A stretch of DNA of 64,000 bases from Hymenobacter siberiensis. GTDB lineage: Bacteria; Bacteroidota; Bacteroidia; Cytophagales; Hymenobacteraceae. The stretch covers positions 4,278,001 through 4,342,000 of the forward strand of contig NZ_JAHLZY020000001.1 of the NCBI RefSeq assembly GCF_018967865.2, given 5' to 3'. Shown here piece by piece: positions 34,500 through 42,950 of the stretch; positions within the stretch are counted from its first letter, which is position 1, and each line of letters starts with the position of its first letter. The position numbers and the translations under genes are program-made. The notes beneath the pieces were generated by a model. The model saw only the letters and a list, made by a program, of their open reading frames with translations, made no database searches and was not told where the DNA came from.

Positions 34500-36761
34500 C
34501 TAAGCGGGTAAGGAAATGGTGAAGGTGGTGCCCTGGCCGGGCTGGCTCTCGACGGTGAGGCTGCCGCCGTGGCCTTGCACTACGATATCGTGGCTGAGCG
34601 AAAGCCCCAGGCCCGTGCCCTCGCCCGTGGGCTTGGTGGTGAAAAAAGGCTGGAAGATTTTCTGCTGCACCTCGGGCGGCATGCCCGAACCGTTGTCCGT
34701 CACCCGGATTTCGACGTGGCCGTTCGCGCGCGCGGTGCCCACGCCGACGGTGGGCGCGTAGCCCGCCTCGCCCAGCTGCTGGCGCTGGCGCACGGCGTAG
34801 AAGGCGTTGGTGAACAGGTTCAGCAGCACCCGGCCCAGGTCGCCACTCACGGCATCGACCAGGGGCAGAGCCGGCACGAAGTCGGTTTCCAGCGTGGCGT
34901 TGAACGTCTTGTCTTTAGCCCGAAGCCCGTGGTAGGCCAGGCGCAGGTACTCGTCGGCGAGCTGGTTGAGGTCGGTCGGCGCCCGCTCGCTGGTGCTGGC
35001 CCGGCTGTGTTCGAGCATGCCCCGCACGATACCGGCCGCCCGCTGCCCGTGCTGGTTGATTTTGACCAGGTTCTGGGTCAGGTCGTCGGCCAACGCCATG
35101 ACTTCTTCAAAGTCGCCTGCGGCCTGGGCTTCTTTCAGCTCCGTTAGCAGCTCGGCGCTGACCTCGGCAAAGTTATTAACGAAGTTCAACGGGTTCTGAA
35201 TCTCGTGGGCAATGCCCGCCGTGAGCTCCCCCAGGCTGGCCATTTTCTCGGCCTGAATGAGCTGGGTTTGCGTGGTCTGCAAATTCTTCAGCGCCTGCGC
35301 GGTTTCGTCGCGCTGGGCTTCCAGCTGCGCGTTGGCTTGCTGCTGGCGGCGATTGCCGCGCCACAACACGAAGCCCAGGCCGGCCAGCAGGGCCAGCACG
35401 GCCAGCGCGGCGCCCAGCAGCAGGCGCTGGCGCCGCGCCCGGGCCGCGTCCTGCACCTGGGCCAGGCGCAGGCCCGCGATGCGCGCCTGCTGGGTTTGTT
35501 GAGCCTGGTCGGTTTCGTAGCGCGTTACATTCAGGGCACCTTCGGCCGCCCGCAGGGTGTCGGCCAGGCCCAGGGCCGCCAGCGCGTAAGTGGCCGCCAC
35601 GGCCGGCCGGCGGTGCTGCTGGTAGAAGCGGGCCAGCTCGTGCAGATAGGCCAGGCGCCCCGAGGCGAAACCGCCCTGCCGGACCGTGCGGGAAGCAGCC
35701 AGCCAGTAGCTTTCGGCGCGGGCGTTGTCGCCCAGGGCCTCGTAATACCGCGCCCAAGTCGCCTCCAGCTCCAAAGTGCCGTAGCCGCTGCGGAAAGGCA
35801 ACTGGAGCGAGTCGGCCAGGTACTGGGCCGTGCGCAGCAGCGGTCCGGCTTCGCGCGGGCGCCGCTGCGCCAGCAGCACCGCGCTTTTTAGCACCAGTGC
35901 AATGGGTTTTAACGTAGCATCGTTGGTGGTATCACGGGCTGCGGCCGCCAGGGCCCGGTCGATGGCGTGCAGCGCGGCCGGATAATTATGCACTTGCAGC
36001 TGCACCGCGGCCATCTGCAGGTTCCGGTAGCTATCGTCCGGGTTGCCTTGCCCCGCCAGGGACTGCCGCAGATAATACAGCGCCTTGTCCAGGTTGCCCC
36101 ACTCGGCATACAACTGGCCAGCCGCCGCGAACTCATCGCGGGAAGTGCCCCTACTAAAAGCTCGGTACCCTTCGGCCGCTTGCAGGTAATAGCCAATGGC
36201 CTGGTTGTAGTTGCCCAGCGAGTTGTAGTAGCCGGCCAGGCCATGGTAGCAGGCCGTCATGCTGACGGCATCGCCCCGCCGGCGGTAGGTAGCCAGCTGA
36301 CTTTCGTAATAGGCCCGCTTGGCTTGCGGCTGGCCCGCGGCGTTGAACAGGAAGCGGATGGAAATCAGCTGCCACGGCACCGGCCGGTGCAGGCGGTCGA
36401 GCGCGGCAATGGCCGCCTGCAGGCTATCGAGGGCGGGAACAACCGCTCGGCGTGCAGCGAGCTGTTTGCCGTGCAGCAGCAGGCGGTAGGCCCGGTGCTC
36501 GGGCCGGTGCAGGCGGCCCGATAAGGCGCTCAACTCGGCGAGGTGAGCGATATTACCCTCTCCAGTATCCACCAAATGCATCAGCGTGCGCAGGCGGGCC
36601 GTATCGGTGCGTTGGGTGGCCAGCACCCGGCGCAGCGAGTCCGGGTCGGCCTCCCAGTAGCGGCGGCTGGACTGGGCGGCCAGCGGGCCGCTGAGCAGCA
36701 GGAGGAACACCAGCGGCAGCCAGCACCGGCGGGCCGGCGGGCGTGGGGGAAAAGAGGACAC
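34500..36761 (-). CDS. TPR sensor histidine kinase, type B (HK6)
   Basis: This 753-residue protein starts with GTG, 2 nt after the stop of HK5. It has a signal peptide ending LAAQ (residue 30), a periplasmic TPR sensor (about 60-430), a transmembrane helix (447-466, LLLGAALAVLALLAGLGFVL), a coiled coil (470-505), HisKA with phospho-acceptor His519 (AHEIQNPLNFV), and HATPase with N box LLNLFTNAFYAV, D box TDNGSGM and G box [14 protein letters not shown]. It is nearly identical to the type B copy at 39136 except for roughly residues 60-145. No receiver is fused or adjacent. Activation probably responds to something bound by the TPRs. Confidence 0.93.
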   Translation of the reverse strand: MSSFPPRPPARRCWLPLVFLLLLSGPLAAQSSRRYWEADPDSLRRVLATQRTDTARLRTLMHLVDTGEGNIAHLAELSALSGRLHRPEHRAYRLLLHGKQLAARRAVVPALDSLQAAIAALDRLHRPVPWQLISIRFLFNAAGQPQAKRAYYESQLATYRRRGDAVSMTACYHGLAGYYNSLGNYNQAIGYYLQAAEGYRAFSRGTSRDEFAAAGQLYAEWGNLDKALYYLRQSLAGQGNPDDSYRNLQMAAVQLQVHNYPAALHAIDRALAAAARDTTNDATLKPIALVLKSAVLLAQRRPREAGPLLRTAQYLADSLQLPFRSGYGTLELEATWARYYEALGDNARAESYWLAASRTVRQGGFASGRLAYLHELARFYQQHRRPAVAATYALAALGLADTLRAAEGALNVTRYETDQAQQTQQARIAGLRLAQVQDAARARRQRLLLGAALAVLALLAGLGFVLWRGNRRQQQANAQLEAQRDETAQALKNLQTTQTQLIQAEKMASLGELTAGIAHEIQNPLNFVNNFAEVSAELLTELKEAQAAGDFEEVMALADDLTQNLVKINQHGQRAAGIVRGMLEHSRASTSERAPTDLNQLADEYLRLAYHGLRAKDKTFNATLETDFVPALPLVDAVSGDLGRVLLNLFTNAFYAVRQRQQLGEAGYAPTVGVGTARANGHVEIRVTDNGSGMPPEVQQKIFQPFFTTKPTGEGTGLGLSLSHDIVVQGHGGSLTVESQPGQGTTFTISLPA

Positions 36762-36763
36762 GG

Positions 36764-39133
36764 CTAAGCGGGTAAGGAAATGGTGAAGGTGGTGCCCTGG
36801 CCGGGCTGGCTCTCGACGGTGAGGCTGCCGCCGTGGCCTTGCACTACGATATCGTGGCTGAGCGAAAGCCCCAGGCCCGTGCCCTCGCCCGTGGGCTTGG
36901 TGGTGAAAAAAGGCTGGAAAATCTTGCTTTGGATGGCTTCGCTCATGCCCGTGCCGTTATCCGTCACCTGAATCTGGACCTGCTGATTGAGCAGCACGGT
37001 GCGCACGCCGACCTGGGGCTGGTAGCCAGGCTCGCCCTGCTGCTGGCGCTGGCGCACGGCGTAAAAGGCGTTGGTGAACAGGTTCAGCAACACTCGCCCC
37101 ACGTCGGCGCCCACTAGCGTGACCCGCGGCAAGTCGGCCAAGAAGTCGGTGCTGAGGGCAGCGTTGAAGGATTTGTCCTTGGCCCGCAGGCCCTGGTAGG
37201 CCAGGCGCAGGTACTCGTCGCAGAGGCGGTTCAAGTCGGTGGGCTCGCGCTCGCCAGCGGCGGAACTGGAGTGCTCCAACATGCCCTTGACGATGCCGGC
37301 GGCCCGCTGCCCGTGCTGGGTGATTTTTTGCATGTTCTGCCGCAGGTCGCTCACCAGCTCCGCTTCCAAGCCAGCGTCGCGTTCCGGGCGTATTTGTTCC
37401 TCGGCCAGCTCGGCCAGCAGCTCGCTGCTGACCTCGGAGAAGTTGTTGACGAAGTTCAACGGGTTCTGAATCTCGTGGGCGATGCCGGCCGTGAGCTCGC
37501 CCAGGCTCGCCATCTTCTCTTTCTGAATGAGCTGGGCCTGCGTGGTGCGCAGCTCCGTCAGGGAGGCGTCGAGCTGGTCGCGCTGGGTCTGCAGGCCTTG
37601 TTTCTGATGGGTGACGGCCGCGTTGAGCTCGTTGAGCTGCTCGTTGGCGAACTGCTTTTGGCGGTTGGCGCGCCCCAGCACCACGCCCAGGCCCGCCAGC
37701 AACGCCAGCACCGCCAGCGTGGCCCCCAGCAGCAGGCGCTGGCGGCGGGCGCGGGCGGCGTCCTGCACCTGGGCCAAGCGCAAGGCGGCGATGCGCTGCT
37801 GCTGGGCCTGCTCGGCACGCTCGGCTTCGTAGCCGGCCACGTGAAAGGCGCCCTGCCGGGCGCCGAGTGAGTCGCTCAAGGCCAGGGCCGTGCGGGCGTA
37901 GCGGCCGGCAGGCCCGTCCTTTCCGCGCTGGGCGTAGAAGTCGGCCAGCGCGCGCAGGTAGACCAAGCGCAGCGGCACAATCTTCATCTCGCGGGCCTTT
38001 CGAAAGGCGGTGAGCCAAGCGGCTTCGGCGCGGGCCGGCTCGTTGCGGGCGGCGTAGTAGCGGGCCCAGGTCGCATCCAACTCGATAACTCCATCGGAAC
38101 TGATGATGTTTAGCTTGAGCGAGTCGGCCAAGTGCTGCGCCCGCGCCAGCAAGGGCCCGGCTTCGGCCACGCGTCTCATATCGAGCAGCACCGCGCTTTT
38201 GACCACCAAGCCGTATGCCTGAACAGCTGGAACTTGAGCCGCATAGATGCGGGTGGTGTCGGTGGGGACACCAGCTAAGGACAGGTTGGCATAGCGCAGG
38301 GCTGCGGGATAGTTGCGCAGCTGGCGGTAGGCCTGGGCCATAGCCCAGTACGTGTAGCAGTTCCAGTCGAGGCCATTGCGCCGGGGCAAGGTTGCATCCA
38401 CGGCCAACGACTGGCGCAGGAAGTACAGGGCCTTGGTCGGGTTGCCCCACTCGGCGTAATAGTTGCCCACTACTTGAAGCTCACTTTCTTGAAACGACCG
38501 GTCGTAGGTGACGGCCAAGTCCGCCGCGCGCAGGTAGTGGCTGATGGCCCGGTTGTAATCTCCCTGTTCCACGAAAGGGCCGCCCAGCGCATGGTAGCTG
38601 CGGGAAGTATTTTCCCGGGCACCGCGGGCTTGGTACCGTGCCAGCTTGGCTTCGAAATAGGCTATTTGCGCCGCCCGCTGCTTGAGCCGTCGGAAATAAG
38701 ACGCCACCGCTGCGAGTACGAACGGAATGGGCCGCCCCACGCGGTCGAACACTTCGACCGCCGCCCGCAGGCTGTCGAGGGCGCGCGCGGGCTCCGCCTG
38801 GGCGAGCCGCACCGCAGCATAGCTCAGGCGGAAGGCGGGGGCATCAGGACGCTGCTGCCGGCGCGTGAGCTGCACCAACTCCCCTAATTGTGGGCCTAAA
38901 GGCACGTTAAAGAGGCCCACCAACAGGAGGTTCGAAGTATCGTAGAGGTGCAGCAGGGTGCGCAGGCGGGCCGTATCGGCGTGCTGGGTGGCCAGCACCC
39001 GGAGCAGCGAGTCCGGGTTGGCCTCCCAGTAGCGGCGGCCGGACTGGGCGGCCAGCGGGCCGCTGAGCAGCAGGAGGAACACCAGCGGCAGCCAGCACCG
39101 GCGGGCCGGCGGGCGTGGGGGAAAAGAGGACAT
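36764..39133 (-). CDS. TPR sensor histidine kinase, type A (HK5)
   Basis: This 789-residue protein starts with ATG at 39133, where the other cassette copies have GTG. It has the same signal peptide as its neighbours, a type A TPR sensor (PDAPAFRLSYAAVRLAQAEP and onwards), a transmembrane helix, a longer coiled coil (ANEQLNELNAAVTHQKQGLQ), HisKA with phospho-acceptor His553, and an intact HATPase. It is the intact counterpart of the split gene at 32110. The two differ most in the middle TPRs (about residues 235-390). Its last 55 residues match the type B kinases instead of its own type A sister, which suggests gene conversion near the G box. Confidence 0.93.
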   Translation of the reverse strand: MSSFPPRPPARRCWLPLVFLLLLSGPLAAQSGRRYWEANPDSLLRVLATQHADTARLRTLLHLYDTSNLLLVGLFNVPLGPQLGELVQLTRRQQRPDAPAFRLSYAAVRLAQAEPARALDSLRAAVEVFDRVGRPIPFVLAAVASYFRRLKQRAAQIAYFEAKLARYQARGARENTSRSYHALGGPFVEQGDYNRAISHYLRAADLAVTYDRSFQESELQVVGNYYAEWGNPTKALYFLRQSLAVDATLPRRNGLDWNCYTYWAMAQAYRQLRNYPAALRYANLSLAGVPTDTTRIYAAQVPAVQAYGLVVKSAVLLDMRRVAEAGPLLARAQHLADSLKLNIISSDGVIELDATWARYYAARNEPARAEAAWLTAFRKAREMKIVPLRLVYLRALADFYAQRGKDGPAGRYARTALALSDSLGARQGAFHVAGYEAERAEQAQQQRIAALRLAQVQDAARARRQRLLLGATLAVLALLAGLGVVLGRANRQKQFANEQLNELNAAVTHQKQGLQTQRDQLDASLTELRTTQAQLIQKEKMASLGELTAGIAHEIQNPLNFVNNFSEVSSELLAELAEEQIRPERDAGLEAELVSDLRQNMQKITQHGQRAAGIVKGMLEHSSSAAGEREPTDLNRLCDEYLRLAYQGLRAKDKSFNAALSTDFLADLPRVTLVGADVGRVLLNLFTNAFYAVRQRQQQGEPGYQPQVGVRTVLLNQQVQIQVTDNGTGMSEAIQSKIFQPFFTTKPTGEGTGLGLSLSHDIVVQGHGGSLTVESQPGQGTTFTISLPA

Positions 39134-39135
39134 GG

Positions 39136-41427
39136 CTAAGCGGGTAAGGAAATGGTGAAGGTGGTGCCCTGGCCGGGCTGGCTCTCGACGGTGAGGCTGC
39201 CGCCGTGGCCTTGCACTACGATATCGTGGCTGAGCGAAAGCCCCAGGCCCGTGCCCTCGCCCGTGGGCTTGGTGGTGAAAAAAGGCTGGAAGATTTTCTG
39301 CTGCACCTCGGGCGGCATGCCCGTGCCATTGTCCGTCACCCGGATTTCGACGTGGCCGTTCGCGCGCGCGGTGCCCACGCCGACGGTGGGCGCGTAGCCC
39401 GCCTCGCCCGCCTGCTGGCGCTGGCGCACGGCGTAGAAGGCGTTGGTGAACAGGTTGAGCAGCACCCGGCCCAGGTCGCCACTCACGGCATCGACCAGGG
39501 GCAGGGCCGGCGCAAAGTCGGTTTCCAGCGTGGCGTTGAACGTCTTGTCTTTAGCCCGAAGCCCGTGGTAGGCCAGGCGCAGGTACTCGTCGGCGAGCTG
39601 GTTGACGTCGGTCGGCGCCCGCTCGCCGGTGCTGGCCCGGCTGTGTTCGAGCATGCCCCGCACGATACCGGCCGCCCGCTGCCCGTGCTGGTTGATTTTG
39701 ACCAGGTTCTGGGTCAGGTCGTCGGCCAACGCCATGACTTCTTCAAAGTCGCCTGCGGCCTGGGCTTCTTTCAGCTCCGTTAGCAGCTCGGCGCTGACCT
39801 CGGCAAAGTTGTTGACGAAGTTCAACGGGTTCTGAATCTCGTGGGCAATGCCCGCCGTGAGCTCCCCCAGGCTCGCCATTTTCTCGGCCTGAATGAGCTG
39901 GGCCTGCGTGGTCTGCAAATTCTTCAGCGCCTGCGCGGTTTCGTCGCGCTGGGCTTCCAGCTGCGCGTTGGCTTGCTGCTGGCGGCGATTGCCGCGCCAC
40001 AACACGAAGCCCAGGCCGGCCAGCAGGGCCAGCACGGCCAGCGCGGCGCCCAGCAGCAGGCGCTGGCGCCGCGCCCGGGCCGCGTCCTGCACCTGGGCCA
40101 GGCGCAGGCCCGCGATGCGCGCCTGCTGGGTTTGTTGAGCCTGGTCGGTTTCGTAGCGCGTTACATTCAGGGCACCTTCGGCCGCCCGCAGGGTGTCGGC
40201 CAGGCCCAGGGCCGCCAGCGCGTAAGTGGCCGCCACGGCCGGCCGGCGGTGCTGCTGGTAGAAGCGGGCCAGCTCGTGCAGATAGGCCAGGCGCTCCGAG
40301 GCGAAACCGACCCGCCGGACCGTGCGGGAAGCAGCCAGCCAATAGCTTTCGGCGCGGGCGCTGTCGCCCAGGGCCTCGTAATACCGCGCCCAGGTCGCCT
40401 CCAGCTCCAAAGTGCCGTTGCCGCTGCTGAAAGGCAACTGGAGCGAGTCGGCCAGGTGCTGGGCCGTGCGCAGCAGCGGTCCGGCTTCGCGCGGGCGCCG
40501 CTGCGCCAGCAGCACCGCGCTTTTTAGCACCAGTGCAATGGGTTTTAACGCAGCATCGTTAGCGGTATCACGGGCTGCGGCCGCCAGGGCCCGGTCGATG
40601 GCGTGCAGCGCGGCCGGATAATTATGCACTTGCAGCTGCACCGCGGCCATCTGCAGGTTCCGGTAGCTATCGTCCGGGTTGCCTTGCCCCGCCAGGGACC
40701 CCGCCAGGGACTGCCGCAGATAATACAGCGCCTTGTCCAGGTTGCCCCACTCGGCATACATCTGGCCAGCCGTCGCGAACTCATTGAGGGAAGTGCCCCT
40801 ACTAAAAGCTCGGTACCCTTCGGCCGCTTGCAGGTAATAGCCAATGGCCTGGTTGTAGTTGCCCAGCAAGTAGTAGTAGCCGGCCAGGCCATGGTAGCAG
40901 GCCGTCATGCTGACGGCATCGCCCCGCCGGCGGTAGGTGGCCAGCTGGCCTTCGTAATAGGCCCGCCTGGCTTGCGGCTGGCCCGCGGCGTTGAACAGGA
41001 AGCGGATGGAAATCAGCAGTATCGGCACCGGCCGGTGCAGGCGGTCAAACTCCGCGATGGCCGCTTTCAGGCTGTCGAGCGCGGGAATCAGGACCTTGCG
41101 TTGGAGGAGTTGGTTACCGTGCAGCAGCAGGCGGTAGGCTCGCTGCTCGGGGCGATGCAGGCGGCTGGTCAGGGCAACCAGCTCTTCGTAGTCTCGTTCC
41201 TGCATTGCGCCTTCGCTCGCAACCGGGGCTAAATTGGCCAGGTGCTGGAGGGTGCGCAGACGGGCCGTGTCGGCGCGCTGGGTGGCCAGCACCCGGCGCA
41301 GCGAGTCGGGGTTGGCCTCCCAGTAGCGGCGGCTGGACTGGGCGGCCAGCGGGCCGCTAAGGAGCAGGAGGAACACCAGCGGCAGCCAGCACCGGCGGGC
41401 CGGCGGGCGTGGGGGAAAAGAGGACAC
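39136..41427 (-). CDS. TPR sensor histidine kinase, type B (HK4)
   Basis: This 763-residue sister of the kinase at 34500 has the same order: signal peptide, TPR sensor, membrane helix, coiled coil, HisKA (phospho-acceptor His529) and HATPase. It carries a 12-bp tandem duplication giving SLAGSLAG near residue 240, and a longer N-terminal TPR segment (APVASEGAMQERDYEELVAL) that its sister lacks. From the HisKA domain to the C-terminus it is almost identical to the next upstream kinase at 41430, which has a different sensor. GTG start, 2 nt after the stop of that kinase. Confidence 0.93.
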   Translation of the reverse strand: MSSFPPRPPARRCWLPLVFLLLLSGPLAAQSSRRYWEANPDSLRRVLATQRADTARLRTLQHLANLAPVASEGAMQERDYEELVALTSRLHRPEQRAYRLLLHGNQLLQRKVLIPALDSLKAAIAEFDRLHRPVPILLISIRFLFNAAGQPQARRAYYEGQLATYRRRGDAVSMTACYHGLAGYYYLLGNYNQAIGYYLQAAEGYRAFSRGTSLNEFATAGQMYAEWGNLDKALYYLRQSLAGSLAGQGNPDDSYRNLQMAAVQLQVHNYPAALHAIDRALAAAARDTANDAALKPIALVLKSAVLLAQRRPREAGPLLRTAQHLADSLQLPFSSGNGTLELEATWARYYEALGDSARAESYWLAASRTVRRVGFASERLAYLHELARFYQQHRRPAVAATYALAALGLADTLRAAEGALNVTRYETDQAQQTQQARIAGLRLAQVQDAARARRQRLLLGAALAVLALLAGLGFVLWRGNRRQQQANAQLEAQRDETAQALKNLQTTQAQLIQAEKMASLGELTAGIAHEIQNPLNFVNNFAEVSAELLTELKEAQAAGDFEEVMALADDLTQNLVKINQHGQRAAGIVRGMLEHSRASTGERAPTDVNQLADEYLRLAYHGLRAKDKTFNATLETDFAPALPLVDAVSGDLGRVLLNLFTNAFYAVRQRQQAGEAGYAPTVGVGTARANGHVEIRVTDNGTGMPPEVQQKIFQPFFTTKPTGEGTGLGLSLSHDIVVQGHGGSLTVESQPGQGTTFTISLPA

Positions 41428-41429
41428 GG

Positions 41430-42812
41430 CTAAGCGGGTAAGGAAATGGTGAAGGTGGTGCCCTGGCCGGGCTGGCTCTCGACGGTGAGCGTGCCGCCGT
41501 GGCCTTGCACTACGATATCGTGGCTGAGCGAAAGCCCCAGGCCCGTGCCCTCGCCCGTGGGCTTGGTGGTGAAAAAAGGCTGGAAGATTTTCTGCTGCAC
41601 CTCGGGCGGCATGCCCGTGCCATTGTCCGTCACCCGGATTTCGACGTGGCCGTTCGCGCGCGCGGTGCCCACGCCGACGGTAGGCGCGTAGCCCGCCTCG
41701 CCCGCCTGCTGGCGCTGGCGCACGGCGTAGAAGGCGTTGGTGAACAGGTTCAGCAGCACCCGGCCCAGGTCGCCACTCACGGCATCGACCAGGGGCAGGG
41801 CCGGCGCAAAGTCGGTTTCCAGCGTGGCGTTGAACGTCTTGTCTTTAGCCCGAAGCCCGTGGTAGGCCAGGCGCAGGTACTCGTCGGCGAGCTGGTTGAC
41901 GTCGGTCGGCGCACGCTCGCCGGTGCTGGCCCGGCTGTGTTCGAGCATGCCCCGCACGATACCGGCCGCCCGCTGCCCGTGCTGGTTGATTTTGACCAGG
42001 TTCTGCTTGAGGTCGCCCAGCAGCTCGGCTTCCAGCTCCAGGTCGCGTACGGAGCGGGTTTGCTCTTCTTCCAGCTCCTCCACCAGCTCGGCGCTGACCT
42101 CGGCAAAGTTGTTGACGAAATTCAACGGGTTCTGAATCTCGTGGGCAATGCCCGCCGTGAGCTCCCCCAGGCTCGCCATTTTCTCGGCCTGAATGAGCTG
42201 GGCCTGCGTGGTGCGCAGCTCCACGAGGGCCCCGCTCAGCTCCTGGGCCTGCTGCGTGAGGGCGGCGGTGCGCTCGGCCACCAGGCGCTCCAGCTCCACG
42301 TTTTGGGCCTCGATGAGGCGTTTGGCTTTTTCTTCCTCTTCGCGCAGCACCCGCTCTTTTTCGAGCTGCTTTTTCTGGCTGCGGGCAATGAAAACAAACG
42401 TAATCAGCCAGATGATGACAAAGCCCTGCGTTGTACCAAGGAAGGCATCGAAGCTCTTGGGAATCTTACCGTTGGAATCTTCAATAATGATTTCGAGCAC
42501 TTTGTAGACCACAAACGGGGCCGTGGCAAACAGCAGCGTACGCGCCGGGCGGTAGTGCCGCACGGCCAGCAGCACGCCCAGCAGGGCAAACAATACCAGC
42601 AGCCAGTACACATCGCCCAGCACCGGCGATTTGAACCTGAGCGCCACCGAAATGAACACAAACGCCGCCGCCGGCACCCAGATATAATTCAGCGCCCGGT
42701 GCCAGCGCGGCAGCCGCTGCGGCAGGTCCAGAAACCGGCTCAGGCCGCGCATGATGCCATACGCCATCGGAGCCAGGTAAAAAAGGTCGCCGTAACCAGC
42801 CGAGTGAGCCAT
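41430..42812 (-). CDS. Multi-pass membrane histidine kinase sharing the type B kinase core (HK3)
   Basis: This 460-residue kinase has no TPRs. Residues about 1-155 form an integral membrane sensor of about five helices (WVPAAAFVFISVALRF, VYWLLVLFALLGVLLAV and GFVIIWLITFVFIA among them). A charged coiled coil (ERVLREEEEKAKRLIEAQNV), HisKA with phospho-acceptor His224, and HATPase follow. From about residue 200 the sequence is nearly the same as the type B TPR kinase next to it. The gene thus looks like a sensor swap onto a shared catalytic core, or conversion of the core. The ATG at 42812 (MAHSAGYGD) is preferred; the frame extends to 42872. The 138-bp gap upstream contains a GGGCCCG/CGGGCCC hairpin but no clear terminator. 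Confidence 0.9.
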   Translation of the reverse strand: MAHSAGYGDLFYLAPMAYGIMRGLSRFLDLPQRLPRWHRALNYIWVPAAAFVFISVALRFKSPVLGDVYWLLVLFALLGVLLAVRHYRPARTLLFATAPFVVYKVLEIIIEDSNGKIPKSFDAFLGTTQGFVIIWLITFVFIARSQKKQLEKERVLREEEEKAKRLIEAQNVELERLVAERTAALTQQAQELSGALVELRTTQAQLIQAEKMASLGELTAGIAHEIQNPLNFVNNFAEVSAELVEELEEEQTRSVRDLELEAELLGDLKQNLVKINQHGQRAAGIVRGMLEHSRASTGERAPTDVNQLADEYLRLAYHGLRAKDKTFNATLETDFAPALPLVDAVSGDLGRVLLNLFTNAFYAVRQRQQAGEAGYAPTVGVGTARANGHVEIRVTDNGTGMPPEVQQKIFQPFFTTKPTGEGTGLGLSLSHDIVVQGHGGTLTVESQPGQGTTFTISLPA

Positions 42813-42950
42813 AGGGGAAGAAGCGCAGAAGCAAGAAAGTAGAGCAGAGAAACGGCGCGCGGGCCACCGCAAAGTTGGGTAGTGCGGCTGAATTTTTCCC
42901 GGGCCCGGTTTCGGGCCCGCCCAAACGGCTGAAATCTACTACCCCCGCCG

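Larger units (their letters stand above)
32110..41427 (-). repeat. Tandem duplication of a two-kinase unit (B-A-B-A)
   Basis: Genes at 39136-41427 (type B), 36764-39133 (type A), 34500-36761 (type B) and 32110-34497 (type A) alternate between two sensor types. Same-type copies are nearly identical over long stretches. All four share the first 30 codons (MSSFPPRPPARRCWLPLVF and onwards), and the three junctions between them are identical: stop TAG, two bases CC, then GTG or ATG. A unit of about 4.65 kb has been duplicated once. Block-wise differences between copies suggest later exchange. Confidence 0.85.
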
